Made by a program: the position numbers and the translations under genes
Assembly (NCBI GenBank): GCA_008931825.1
Contig: QXVZ01004770.1
Coordinates: 1,163 to 65,162 of the forward strand
Direction of reading: 5' to 3'
DNA length: 64,000 bases
DNA from: Phallusia fumigata
Lineage: Eukaryota > Chordata > Ascidiacea > Phlebobranchia > Ascidiidae
Notes under the pieces: model-generated
Seen by the model: only the letters and a program-made list of their open reading frames with translations
What the model was told of the DNA's origin: nothing
Databases searched by the model: none
Shown: positions 48,001 through 60,600 of the stretch, piece after piece
How positions within the stretch are numbered: position 1 is the stretch's first letter
How the letters are laid out: the number at the start of each line of letters is the position of its first letter

Positions 48001-49852
48001 AAAACTCTGACGCTCGCCACCCTCTTGCAACGTCACCCGGCCCCTCCGTGACGTCAACGGTCCTTGGGGGTTCACGTCAGAGGCCGCGACTCTTTCAAAA
48101 ACTCTTGTTTGCATAACTTTCAAAGCAATTTAATGCATGATTCGGCAAAATGTTTGTTCGAAGGGTTTTTTACCTTAAAAATTACGACTTTGCAATTCCC
48201 GCGCGTCTGGTTTTCGGTTTAGTTGCGAAGGTCTCACTAATGCAAGCGTCGTTTAAAGTAGCACAGGAAACGATGTCAAAGTTTGGATATATGGACTACT
48301 GACTGCTCGAAAATATCACCGGATTGAAATTTGGAGACTGCAACAAAAGGTAAGCATGTTTTTGTTTATATTTCCTTCCCGCTTGCACTTCCGTTCCCGC
48401 TTGCAAAAGTTTAAATATAGCAAGGAATGTACTAGGCAGGCAAAGTTATTTTTAAATCTGTTGTATTTTCGTCCGGCAGTAATAAAGGGTTATTCAGCTC
48501 ATGGTGCTCTGAACACGCATACAGCGGGCAAACCTTATGCAATTATATTCAGGATTCTGTGAAAAAATAAGGTCTCAGTGACTTCTCTTTAACTGTTGCG
48601 TCATCTGTGTTTGATTCGCAAACAAACTCTTGAATGCATTTGACTGTTTACAGAGAGCAAACAGGGCAATTTCATACCGTACCCATGCAAACCAACTTGA
48701 TTACATAATGGCGATTAAGCAGCCAGCGCGTTTAAGCCGAAGTGCTGTCAGAGCCTAATTCTAATCATTTAATGGGATCTGTTTACAACAACACACGCAC
48801 ATTGACTTTCAAACGCTGGCACGTACCCCGGAACCACTCTTTGCGGCTGCGATACACGCCGAGAATTTGAAAAATTAGGAGCGCGCGGCCTCGCCAGACT
48901 GGATACAGACAATTTGTGTTGGGCTGCAAGGTGAATACTAAATTCTAGCTCTTAGGCGTACCACAATGCAGTTAGAAATACGTTGCCAGTAATTAGGGTT
49001 TTGTGCTAAATTGGGATATCGCACTTGTTGCAGCACATCACTGTGGTTTTAATGTGTTTTAATTCAGATTGGTTTTAGCATTATTCGCGTATATTACATC
49101 GTGAACTTTTACCCATAATTGAGTTAACAAGCTTAACATTAAAACATTTAATGCCGGAACTTTTAAAAATTAGAAAATAACACCCTTTTTTATTGCAACG
49201 TATACGCATTCCAATAGTACACATGGTTTTTCCAACGCAACTTGCGGAATAGACATAATCAAAACCGTTTTCCCAGGTGAGCCAGTCTATCCACCTCTCG
49301 GGTGTAAAAAATAGGACGAAACTTAAACCTCGTCGCCACTCCACTCATGAATGGCCTCTTGTTTCCAATCGCGACCCAGTCAGTCGAAGCACGGGGCTGA
49401 AGGTTTACATTGCCTGGGCCGGCTCAAATCATCTCCGATTTCTTTACGGCACGACGTCACCATACCGGCTTGCTCCAGGTCGCCTGTTTACCAGATTAAC
49501 ACGGCCGAATTGGTTTTCAATTAGTCCTGCGCATGGTTGCGGCTCCATGTCCACTTTTGAGCGCGGCAAAACCGACCCTTGGGTCAAGCTGAAGCCACAA
49601 CAGGCGGTTGTTTTAGTGCGACTAATTCGCTGCAGCAAGTTTTTGTTAAAACATGCCCAAGAACCCGAGTGGTTACCTATGGTTAAAAAAAGTTTTTTTT
49701 TCCCCCCAAAACGTATTACCTATAGTCAAATTAAGGGCATTACATACACTCCCATAATCACGTATTCAATTCAACGAAAAAAAATTGTATTTTCCATTCT
49801 TTAATTCATCCTAACAGAAAAGCCAAAATGCGATCAATTAAGTCGCAGAATC
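45060..49852. other. Intergenic, no recognised gene
   Basis: The longest frames (minus 46314-46030, 94 codons; minus 47535-47185, 116 codons; plus 47446-47754, 102 codons) show no recognisable domain, and their splice context is unremarkable. A GC-rich patch with TGACGTCA occurs at about 47990-48070. The G-rich repeat at 46665-46740 is listed separately. Confidence 0.35.
46665..46745 (+). repeat. G-rich interspersed repeat end, potential G-quadruplex
   Basis: GGGGGGAGGGAGAGGGGGG and, after an A/T break, GGGGGGAGGGGGGC precede CCCTCCCTTGGTTACGTCCC TGAG. The ending (GGTTACGTCCCTG) resembles the tail of an interspersed repeat seen in many invertebrates, by recollection. Four or more G-runs meet the simple G-quadruplex pattern on the plus strand. 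Confidence 0.5.
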
Positions 49853-50045
49853 ATTTGAGTTGAAAGTCTATTTCGCTTGGTGTAAAAAAATCGCAGCGAT
49901 ACAATACCGCTAAAGCAATCACCAAGCCGGAAATAGCTGCGCAAAGTCAAAACATTATATTGCGCAAAAAAGTAAAGATCACAGTTGATGAACCAAGGTT
50001 GAACGCTCTGAATCTGCCCAGTCATTACAAGACTTTTTGTGACCG
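49853..50045. repeat. Dispersed repeat family, copy 2
   Basis: Matches 10695-10880 in the same orientation, with blocks TTTCGCTTGGTG, GATACAATACC, CCGGAAATAGCTGCG and TTGCGCAAAAAAG, then GTTGAACGCTCTG. Two copies 39 kb apart suggest a genome-wide family. Termini not resolved. Confidence 0.6.
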
Positions 50046-50934
50046 AGACTTAGAAAAAAGTGAGTAGGGTGCAATTCGGGAAATATGACTGATTTTTTAC
50101 CGAGCATTGCATTTCACCGCGGGGCTGTGAAGCTCGTGCTGCCATTGTCGCCATCAGCCTGAGCTGCTGATGTTGAGCCAACACCGATACCCCAACGACA
50201 AAGGTGCTGTGGAAACTCGAGCCGTCAACACGACTTCAGGGGCAGGCCGAATAATTGGGTAAAATTAGCAGAGGGTCGTTTGAATCCATTTGACCTGTGT
50301 GGTCGCTCACCGACTGTAATATTTTCAGTGGGTGATTTAGGCTAAAGTTCCCGGTGTATGCCGTAATCCGTTTTGCTTCGACGTAGTCCTATCATCAATT
50401 GCATTTAATCGCATGTGTCTCGTGAGATAATTTGTTGTCAAATCGGAGAAATCAAAGATTTAGGAATTCTAAACAACGTGTTAGATTAGATCAGCCCTTT
50501 TTGCGAAAAATATTCAGCAAAAAAAACTTTTGCTACAATTCCCTAAAAAAGTGTATTTTTAAAGTAGAAACAATCAAAGCCACGGGTATGTCTTTATTAC
50601 ATGATTTTTAGATCACTAACAGCGTCCAAATTTGTTAACTTACAAACATGAACCTTCCATTGAGCATTCCATAAACGCTATGCTCGGTCAGTTGGTAGCT
50701 TCCAACACAGATGACCTGTTTTGGCCAAACAAAAAAGGCGTAGTTTGCGTTTAGCAGAAGGCGGCTCATGTCGCGGGGCTCAATTTCCGACTAATTTTGA
50801 CATCTGCTAAATGTCCTGATGGCTCGTGGATGGGGATGTGCGTATCCAATGCCCCGGGAATTGCCCAATGCAAATGTAATGTCGTAAGCCAACTTAACGT
50901 CGTAAATTCGCCTAAAACGTATGGTGCATTTGCG

Positions 50935-51155
50935 TCAGGTGTCAATAAAAGTCATTCGCTTCATACTGGTTGACAAAAAAGGTGAACACATGAGGTAACT
51001 GCATCGTCGAAGCAAGTTTTGGTAAACACGTTTCAGCATGGACGCGTTGTCATACATTTGTTGGGGAAAGTCCTCTGGAAATATATTTAGAGCCTTTGAA
51101 ATCAAGTGTTCTCCCAAGATTAAAATTGCAACCTGTGAAGCGAAAAGCGTTAAGA
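50935..51155 (-). other. Possible coding exon, unassigned
   Basis: A strong 3' splice site (CTTTTCGCTTCACAG) near 51156 opens a frame reading VAILILGEHLISKALNIF, then PEDFPQQMYDNASMLKRVYQ and NLLRRCSYLM. Its composition is protein-like, with an amphipathic helical pattern. A GTATGA donor-like site occurs near 50965. No partner exon or family was recognised, so it may be chance. Confidence 0.25.
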
Positions 51156-51159
51156 AGGA

Positions 51160-53470
51160 CTAATTACGGTCGAATTTTAAATCCAACAAACAAAAATATT
51201 TAAAGAAATTATCGCCCCCTTTTCTAACCAGAACCACGGCTGTGCCCTTTCAACATAAACGGCGAGCGAGAAACAAGGATCCCACCAACACTGGGTTTAG
51301 TCGCGGTTCCGGCTTACTATCACCACTACAACACAGGACGCAGATGCAAGTAGCGCCCCTATCGAGATATCATACTGACAACATCCACGCTCATCACTTG
51401 TCAAATGCAGTGAGACCTGCTGAAGGCCCCGGATCAGGTTACAATTGACGTCGAGACACCACACAAGGCACAGAACCCGAGGTTGCAGCGTTAACTCAGT
51501 CAGGATGCCGTTGCTTGTTGCATCTTTGATTTAACGTGGTTTGATGAGCGGATGACGCCCACACAGACGGTCGAAACATTGGAACATTGCCGCATGCGCA
51601 TGGGCCGCTTCCTCCCCTCGAGGGAGCTTTGCATCACCGTGGAGATTTTTGACAGATTGGAAGGTGATATAAGTACGTGTTGTTTTCAACCCCACAGGGC
51701 CAATTTGTTAGTCTGCGTTAAGTATTGGTCATACGTTGTTCGGCTCACTACGATCTTTTCAATTAAATCATATATGAAAAGGGTTAGTAGAAATAGCCGT
51801 TACACCTAATGTCCCAGAGCTCGGACCAATAAAGTAAATTTGCCCAAAAATGTAAAGTTATTAATTCAGGCATTGCACGGCCTTTGGGCACCCCAGTATT
51901 TCAAACCAATCATATTATCAAACAAAATGTTTTAGAAGAGCGGAACTCGGAAATTAAGCGCGGTTTCAATATCTTTTTAGCAACGTGAAACTTTAATTGA
52001 GTGCTCTCTTTAGGATTGTGCTGACAATTAATGTATAGCATTTTGGGGAGATTTGGCCTCTAGAAAAACATAAAAAACCGCGGCGGATATTCTTGCAATT
52101 GTATGCACTGCAACTTTACGAACCATTGATCAATTGCGTAACGCTTGTTTCAAATAATGGTTGAAGGGCTAGCATGAAGCTAGCTACATGTACGCCTTGC
52201 TTAAGACAAACAAAATCGCAATGTCGCCCCTCTGAGTCGTGTCCAATGTGCCCGTTACAACAATTGGTTTGAGGTTTATTGTACCAACAGAAAACCTGTA
52301 CCTACCTAGTCTATTGAAGTTCAAGTCCTTAACAAATAAAACGCTCCCACAGTCCTGTGGGCAAACTCAAACTGTTCTATTAAATGTTCAAGAAACCTGG
52401 TGCAAACATCGAAACGATCATTCGAAACCACAACGCTACCACGGGGCGGTTTGTTCCGGTTTAAACCGGTCTGGGATCCGGGATATCTTCACTAGGTTTG
52501 ATTGCAGCTGCAATGTTTTGTTGTTATAAAGCAGCATTGCTGATTTTTTAAAAGTGTGACTTTCGTAAGTGGAACTAGAAGCAAAAAAATTACGTCTTGA
52601 GATTTTTGTCAAAGTAAACTTGTCGGAGTTTCGTGGTGCAAGGTTAAAGAGGACCGAACGAGCAAGCAACTGAAACTGAGTGAATAACATTTTCAACAGT
52701 TTTTCGTTATTACAGTCGAGAGACTATGGTCACTGGTATTTTTACAACCAGTCTTGCCAACACATAGGCACTTCCCTTTCACAAGTGCACACACGGTCAC
52801 AAAAAATCAATTCCAACTTTCGGACGATGATTGCGTAAGAATGAAATGATAGTCTGCTGATCAAACTTTTGTAATATCTTCATCATTTTTCCTCTCAACA
52901 TTACTTCGCGAAGGAATTTCGTTGCAACTGGAAAAATACTCCCTTGCAAGTTGACCAGTACGTAACCGCTGCGAAGGTGAACCCGCTAACCAGGGTCACC
53001 GCGGTATCTTAACGATTATTGACACAGAGCAAACAGGGGTCGCCGGCTTTCGCAACAACGGATCCACACATAATCGTATTCTATGTGTACACAAGGGTGG
53101 CGCGATCTTCGCTGCTACAGCAAAGCAAGCAAACGGACCCGATTAATGCACAGGGCCTTTTTTGACGTCGATGATGAGTAGGCAATGGGTTGTTGAGCGC
53201 TTTTCGTGCTAAATTTGTTTGTGATTTAGCACTTAAATTAAAGTTCTTTGCTACCATACATGTACAACTATGATCCAACAGAACTGTATTCTTCCAGAGT
53301 CAGTCCGTTTGAGTGGTCTGATATCCTAAAGGCACAATATGTACACATACCAACGCTTCGCACGGTCAAACATGATAAAGGTCTTCCCTTCACATAATCT
53401 TGTCCCAAAACCGCGTGTGCGTAGCCTCGCGGGCCGTTTTGTCGGTGAAGGTTCAAGAAATGTAAAAATC
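51160..53470. other. Intergenic, nothing recognised
   Basis: Short ORFs only, on both strands, with no recognised motif, transposon end or RNA gene. Confidence 0.3.
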
Positions 53471-53474
53471 GGGA

Positions 53475-53560
53475 TATGACGTGCCAGTTAGTTTTGTGAC
53501 GTCATAGCGCGCTTAGTGTATAAATTTACCGGTTACCGGAAACATGTGCGGCTTTGCAAT
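53475..53560 (+). promoter_or_regulatory. CRE plus TATA promoter-like site
   Basis: TGACGTCA, the canonical CREB/ATF octamer, at about 53499, is followed about 20 bp later by TGTATAAATT at about 53518. A Pol II start would fall near 53550. A likely 5' splice site (CTCTAG/GTGTAGCC) near 53570 would allow a short first exon. No downstream coding exon was recognised. Confidence 0.4.
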
Positions 53561-53744
53561 TTGTCTCTAGGTGTAGCCAAATTGTTTTTTTCAACTTATT
53601 AAAAGTATACACGCAAATGATATAGTACCAAGTTTCGCAGCGTAAAAGCGGTGTCAAAAATGTAGCTAAAGGCATTCATGTCCAAATGACTTTTTTAAAT
53701 AGAATGCCGTAGAACGGAGTGAACAATGTATGGACACTCTAGCC

Positions 53745-53985
53745 CAGTGGTTTTTAACATTTTTCCTTATCGATACCACTTTAAAATCACCAACCAGTTC
53801 TCATACACCTTTTTGCAATTTCCGAAAAATAATTATTGTTGTTTAAATAACAAGCATTTTTATTTTGGATGTTGTAGATGTAATGTAGTATCTACATGAT
53901 TAGTCCAATGATTCAGCATCCTTGTACCCCTAGTAATAGACCTTGTACCACTTAGGAATACGATTTCCCCTGTTAAAAACCCCTG
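53745..53985 (+). mobile_element. hAT-type non-autonomous element (MITE), copy B
   Basis: Begins CAGTGGTTTTTAACA and ends GTTAAAAACCCCTG, with a perfect 8-bp target-site duplication CTCTAGCC (53737-53744 and 53986-53993). 241 bp, aligned throughout with 838-1075. The target resembles the hAT preference for a central TCTAG. Confidence 0.92.
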
Positions 53986-53999
53986 CTCTAGCCTTGAGT

Positions 54000-56900
54000 G
54001 TTTTAGGTGTATATTCTTCACAAAAGCGTTGATATGTCCAAAGACAAACAATAAAATTGGTATGTTGTTAATTTTAGAATGACCCCCCACTACGTCAGAC
54101 CAGCAGTTCGTTTCTGCGGCGCGTGTGTAGCATCAGTTTGTCTCAAGCTTCAGACAAACATCAAAAAGTCGGCGTCTCGGCAATGATCAGATACTTCTTG
54201 GCTTTACAAGGCGGCAACACGTCCGATTACACATGTCAGTAAACAGCGCCGTATTTGACCGTGGTAAGTACACAAGTTTAGCGCGTTTGGTGGTTAAGTT
54301 ACCTCCCCAAGTGAAGAATTCTGTCACAAGGCTTTCTTCTGTTGCCACGGCTATAAAGGGTTTATACAATGATCAATGTAGTCTTGAAATGGGTAGTTTG
54401 CTAAACCCCTTGGCCGCATTCCCCGTAGTTGTGACACACTTCGACATTCCGTCGGCTGCAGCTTGGGCTCGGAACGGAATAAAAGTTTAAACAGCATTTA
54501 AGACAAGCAGAAATAAAAAGTAAAACCCTGAAATAAAATGGCGATAAAAATTATATACAGCCATAACTCTCATGGATACGTTTATAAAAACTGTCATGGA
54601 AACATTTTAAACCGTAAAGTTTCCACCGATTATGTGTTGTTGTACAAAGTAAATATTCAAACACAATTCTTTTTGTTTTGTACGTCATTACGTTTAAAAT
54701 CTAGTTTTCATCTTCTTAATTTTTCCAGCAAACATTTTTTCGTTCTTCCCGGCGTAAAACCAACTATAAACCTCAAAGTTTATTGTTGTATTGACTCCCG
54801 AAAAAATCCAAAATGAAATTTAATTGTTGAATTAGCCTAATTTCCTCGATTAAACATTGGACAGGCCAAGCTCTACAATTCAACGGGTGTTTCATTCTTA
54901 TTAATTACCCTTTCACCCAAAGTTACTCCACTTTTGCAGGTTTGAAACGCCTGACGTGAAAGAGAGGACACTGACTGCAGGCCATGGATCTTTGCACGTT
55001 TTCTGCTGAACATATAAATTCGAAGTCACGCACACCACTCCAGGTGATCCGTCTCGGCCATTTTGTGCACCAGCCCAGTAGCGAGTTTGCGACGGTAGTG
55101 TCATGAACACGTCAGCAAAAATTAAAAACCATTAAATTTATTGTATGCATCTTTTTGCCATCGAAACATTGTCAAAAATGTATTTGTAAGATTCTGTTAA
55201 CTTGTGAATTTGCATGCTCTGTTGTGTAATAACAAAAGTTACATGGTTTTATGTGGTTTTCGGATAGATCTTTGGATAAAAATGAAAAGCTTTAATGACG
55301 TTAAGCTATAAATTATAAAGTCACGTAATGAAGTTCGCTACAAACATTTTAAGATATGACGACAGAACATCTGTAAAATCCGTACATATTTTTATTTGAT
55401 TTTGTCTTTTCTACCTAAGTTTCAGTTGGTAAATAAAAATCCTAACAAAACAGATAGGTCTCACAGCAGAAAACAATTTGTCATTGTCGCAAAAACGCTT
55501 GGCACATTTGCCATTGTAACACGAGTGCAGCGACGAAAAATTTTCCACTCCGTTGCAACAAAAGAAAACACAGAAATTTAAAAAAACCGAACACAACACA
55601 TTTCTGGAGATCTCAGGGGACAAGCTGTTACGCATGACTAATCGCCAGCAAAGCGTATCGGGCCTTCCAGGCCGACAGCCGCAAGTGACGTCACCGACTG
55701 TTAACCGGTCTAATTGGATTTGCAGCAAAACTGCTGTAAGCAGAGGGTTTCTTATTAAAACAACAAACAGAAAATCAGGGTCGGCGGAGAAAATGTTTTT
55801 TAAATCACACATTTACGCCTTTAGTCTCTTACGTAGCTAGAAAATTTTGCAGAATAAAACCAACACTTTTTTTTCGTTGGCTGGATATTTGGATTATTAA
55901 ACATTTATAAAATATAGCTGTTTGGTATTTTTTTAGGCGATGAAGGCTGATTCTTGTCTAACTCAATCGAAAGACCTCGGAAACAGGTGAATCTCTTACC
56001 GCCCTACATACGTTACTTGACCAACCGAAACTGAGTTGTCAAGAAGACCGGTCTCGACGTTCCGCTTGGTTGGGGTCACGTGATGTGGTAAAATAACGAA
56101 CAGTTTCCAAAACCCGCAACTTCAAAGTGTTTTCTTCTCGCAACGGAGAAGCGGACTGCCTGGTGAAACTGCACGTAAGTCTTCGGCAACTGAACGGCAA
56201 GTGTTGTTAATATCGGTGACCAAACACAGTGGCAGTTTGAGCAAAGAAACGGCCGAGACATTTATTAGGATACCGATGCAATTTAAACGTAATGTAGAGG
56301 AGGAACAGTAGGGTCTTAATCTGTCCATGATCCTAAAAAAGTGTCGGAAATTAAGAGCCTACATTGCCAATCAGGAAAACCGTATACCGCCTACTAAACG
56401 AACAAAATGCAACCAGAGGGTGCAAATTATTTTGAAAAAAAACTTTTGTTGGTGGAAAGTTATGAAGTAGTTTGGTGCAAAAATGTTTTTTTCCGTCGGG
56501 TACCGTTGCGAAAATCGCGATTTTTTTGGCCGACGCACCCAAACAAAATGGGGAAAAAACGAGAGCGCTTCGCATAAAATGCGCCAGGGTCGGATCAAGA
56601 CTGACTGACTGGCGATGACGCCAGACTTGGTGTGGCGGGCTGTAGTAAGTTGGCCTACAGTCGTTGGGTTGGATTTACACACATTACCCCGTTTGTATGT
56701 AGAATCAAAAGCGTAAATTCGCATACATTGTTTTAAGCGGATATTTCGCCAAGGCACCAAATAGTCAAACTTTTTTTCATGATTAAGTGCGTGTTTGAAC
56801 CTGCAGCAGTTTATTACACTGATTCCCAATAATTTTTGACCCCTTTCTCATAAGTTTTCTGTTGATAGACGAAGCGCACTGTATATTTGCTCCATTTATG

Positions 56901-57292
56901 TGCAACAGACTCGTTTCAAAGGTCATAATTGTTGTCGGAAGGCCTCATATATATTTCACATCCCAATATTTCAAGTGATTTCGCTAAAAAAGCAATGTAC
57001 ATTTTCCAGGTGTTTTTGAGCAAAAAACTCGTTTTGCAAGCACGACCAAGAGTCACTGTGAAGAAGCAAGTCGGCAAAAGCCTTGGTTGCTGTTGTACGG
57101 TTGACATGGCAGGAACCAAACACCGCCGTTCCGTGTCTTTGTATTGCGTTTGCGCAGCAGGCTACGCAATAGGTAGTGTTGTTGACTAGGCCTTAGATTT
57201 TTGCTGTGCTCGCATAGAATACCATTGTACGTTATATGACAATAAGAATGCAGTTTCGGTTTACATGTATATGTACCAAAATTTTCATGATG
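54000..57292. other. Intergenic, nothing recognised
   Basis: Several 60-150-codon frames occur on both strands (for example plus 54233-54490, minus 56371-56829), overlapping each other and without recognisable domains. No repeat ends were noted. Confidence 0.3.
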
Positions 57293-57300
57293 CTGTACAG

Positions 57301-57620
57301 CAGGGCTGTCCAAACTATTTGTAATGAGGGTCAATTTTAGTCAGGGAAAGAAGCTCGAGGGCTATAGTTTTTCCGAAGTTGTTAACCACAAATCTAGCGC
57401 GCAAATACACGGCTGCAGAACGATCTTGTCAGGAATTTGTGTTGCGTCAGTACCATGTACTCTCCCTTCTTGTCGGTAAATAAAGTTCCATGGAAAATGA
57501 GGTCGCAAGTAGCTTCAGCCCAAAAGCGTAATCCAAACTTTAGCGGGGAATGTACAACACTATTTTTAATCACAGTCGCGGGCCACGAGAACAGCGACGG
57601 GTCGCCCTTAGACACCTCTG
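57301..57620. mobile_element. hAT-type non-autonomous element with perfect target duplication
   Basis: Left end CAGGGCTGTCCAAAC; the right end is the inverse of CAGAGGTGTCTAAGG. It is flanked by a perfect 8-bp duplication CTGTACAG (57293-57300 and 57621-57628). The 320-bp interior includes GCGGGCCACGAGA near the right end. No transposase. Confidence 0.85.
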
Positions 57621-57628
57621 CTGTACAG

Positions 57629-60600
57629 TAGTTTGCCCTGATGCCATTCCTTGTAATTAGAAGATTTACTTTGAGATTGAATGTTGCATGTTTGTATAAC
57701 TATGCATGACTTCGCATGTTTTCAAACAGGCGCCGCAGAGGCCAGACTGACCAGCGGTTGGTTCATGTTACAAATGAACAAGCAACTTACCTGATTTTAA
57801 AGTGAGACTCAAGGTAAGATTTAAAGTAAGCGTAACGATCAAGGGCCAATCTCTTTCTCGCGTACACTGTCAGTTACTTCGCACAGACAACAACATGACA
57901 AACAAACTTTAAACCTAATGTTAAAAATAGAGATGCAACTTTTCGTATTTGATTCTGAACGCATGCATGCCAAAAAGACAATTTCTTTTTACAACCAATA
58001 TCTTACCGCCCAAGCCGCTTGGAACCCAAATGTACCAAACCAATAGAACAACGTCCGCTAAGGTTTAAATTTCTTCGTAAGAATTCAGCACTTTAGTTGA
58101 GAGGTGAAAACCTGCTGGTCTGGATCGCCGCCTCGAAATCTAAGCCACAACCCTTGACCTTTCGTGCCCGCATTTGCCGAAGTTCCTCTACTGGTTTACG
58201 TTACTCCGTTATTCAGGTCGGGGGTCCAGGATGGGTAAACAGCCCCCGTTAAAACTACCAGCTAACCCCTAGAGGGCTATGTCATACGGTTTGAGCACGG
58301 AATTACGCTGCAAAAACGTAACGCGCCGCACCAAGTATCGACTTGTCTTGTAGCAGGGCCACCAGAACCATGGGGCGTTGTACGTGATATATTGTTGTTT
58401 GTTTCATTTTTATCTTTGGGGGGCGAAACAACGCCTAAATGCGTTACGTTTACAATGAGTCCACCAACGAGCTACCTGCCGCATTGCAGTTCCGTTTTCA
58501 TACCTGTTGACTCAATTTATATCAACCAATGGGGTTCCACTGAAGTAGAGCAATGCCGCTTAAAACGTTGCACGATTAGAATAAAACAAAATCCTGCAAA
58601 TTTGCTATCATAAAAAAAGGTCAGCATAGCCTATTGCACTTTATTACAATACCGTGGTAGTGGCACTTAAATGTGTAAAACATAATCAGTGTACTGAACA
58701 TAATTTTGTTTGTTTTGGCATTAGGCAAGCATCTTGATGAGAATTGATCCATGCCTTCTATCAAAATTGTGTTTCCTAATACCACGGCATTTCAATAAGA
58801 TTCACACAATTCCACATGTCTTTGCTGCAAGTAAGTAATCTTTAAAGTGCGCCCATATCATCATCTGAAAATGGGATGCAAATCAGTTAGTTCAATATGA
58901 TTTTCAAAAACAAATGTTTTAATATATCACGCAATACTTAATTATTTCTTAAACGCACGACATCAAGCAAATAAATCTTGGTTAAGATAGTAGACTCAAA
59001 TTGATGAATTTGGACTTTTTCACGTCGAAGGTATGTCGTCTTCAGCTTTCGATTGTAATCGGTCTTTAATTAATTGTTCAGTGATTGACCAAAGCTTGGC
59101 GGCGGCGGTGGGATTCGAACCAAGGTCGCTGGGCTCACATCGCCAGCAGTTATTGAAGTACATGCCACCGATTCCACATAGTTCAGGAGCTGTTGCAACG
59201 AAGACCGAACAGGCAGCACCTTGTTTCTGCAAAAACGAACGACTTTTAGAACACATCGTAGTCATAGCACATTTATGTGTAATATTGGTTCCCCAATTTT
59301 AACATTTTATTATACGATTTCCGTGAACGTACAAAAATATTTCGAAAAATAAAATTCGCACAGTAGAAAACGACTTTAGTGTAGATCCTGATCAATAGAT
59401 ATAATAGATCATCGCCGTTTATCACACACTTTTTGTTAAAACACCTTTAATAGATTACACAGTTGACCCTCTTCTGTACAACATAGCCGACTTTCCGGAC
59501 ACTCTAAATTTTAGTTATAAGAAGCAGACACACTATGGACGTATAGGAAAGGCTGCACCCAGAATACATAGGTCTATGGTAACTGATTGCTTGTCATATT
59601 AGCTGGTAAGGCCAAAGTGCAAGATACTGTTGGAAGGAGAACGTTAAAGCCGTGAAGTTACCCAAAACTGCTGCTACACCATAAAAAATTTTGATCATTT
59701 ACTAAACTGACATAAGGCCTTTATTTGTAAATTAATCAAAATTAACTTTTAGAAAAAATCGTATGGAGCGAATGCATATTGCGTTGTTGAAAAGTCTGCA
59801 ATGAAATGAACACACGCTGCCAAGTTCTCAGGCAGTTAATTAATTTTAAACAGCTTGGATGTGGATTTTGCAGTACACCTAGAAACATTATAGGTCGCGA
59901 CTGCACCAGCCACAACAATGTGGTGTCGCATAACGGCCCCTTCACCTACCTTGAAACCACTAAGGGAGAACTTGACGCACGAAACCGAAAAACGGGGGCG
60001 TTTCCTTGGAACTGCAACGAGCGATGCAACTTGCAAAAGCGTTCATCAATAGTATTATCGAGGACGCGTATTTTGGGATGAATTATATCCAATCTCATTG
60101 CTGTTTATTTCTCTTGGCATCAAATTTATACCATCCACACAACAGGTTTTCAAACAAAAGTAACGACCCGCAAGCCGAAGTTTCTATTTGTTTCACACCT
60201 CAAACAAACACTTTGTTATGTAAAGTAAGCGAACAAGACTCTGAGAAAAGAAAAAACAAACATTTCTTCCAGTGTAATCCCAATGGCACAGGATATTTGA
60301 GTGACGTTTTGATTTCATTTCATATCCAAATCAAATATCTCAACCCGTTGCAATAAATATTGTTTTAACTCATTTTCAATTTAGAATCAAATTTTAATTT
60401 GGTCACAATTACAAAGTGCGCATGGTGTAGTATATCGCAGAAAAAAGAGGGTGTCATATTCAATAAAATATTACCTTTGGTAATACCAAAACCGTACACA
60501 TCAAAGTGAAACTACATTACGACCATTTGAAGCTGGTTAAGCGTGAGACCCAGTTTCGGTTCAATGCAGACGCGTTTGGTTTTTCTGTGTTGACGAGGTA

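Noticed and set aside
59090-59165. Functional tRNA gene
   Set aside because: The B box is good, but the T-stem has mismatches and no acceptor stem or A box can be drawn.
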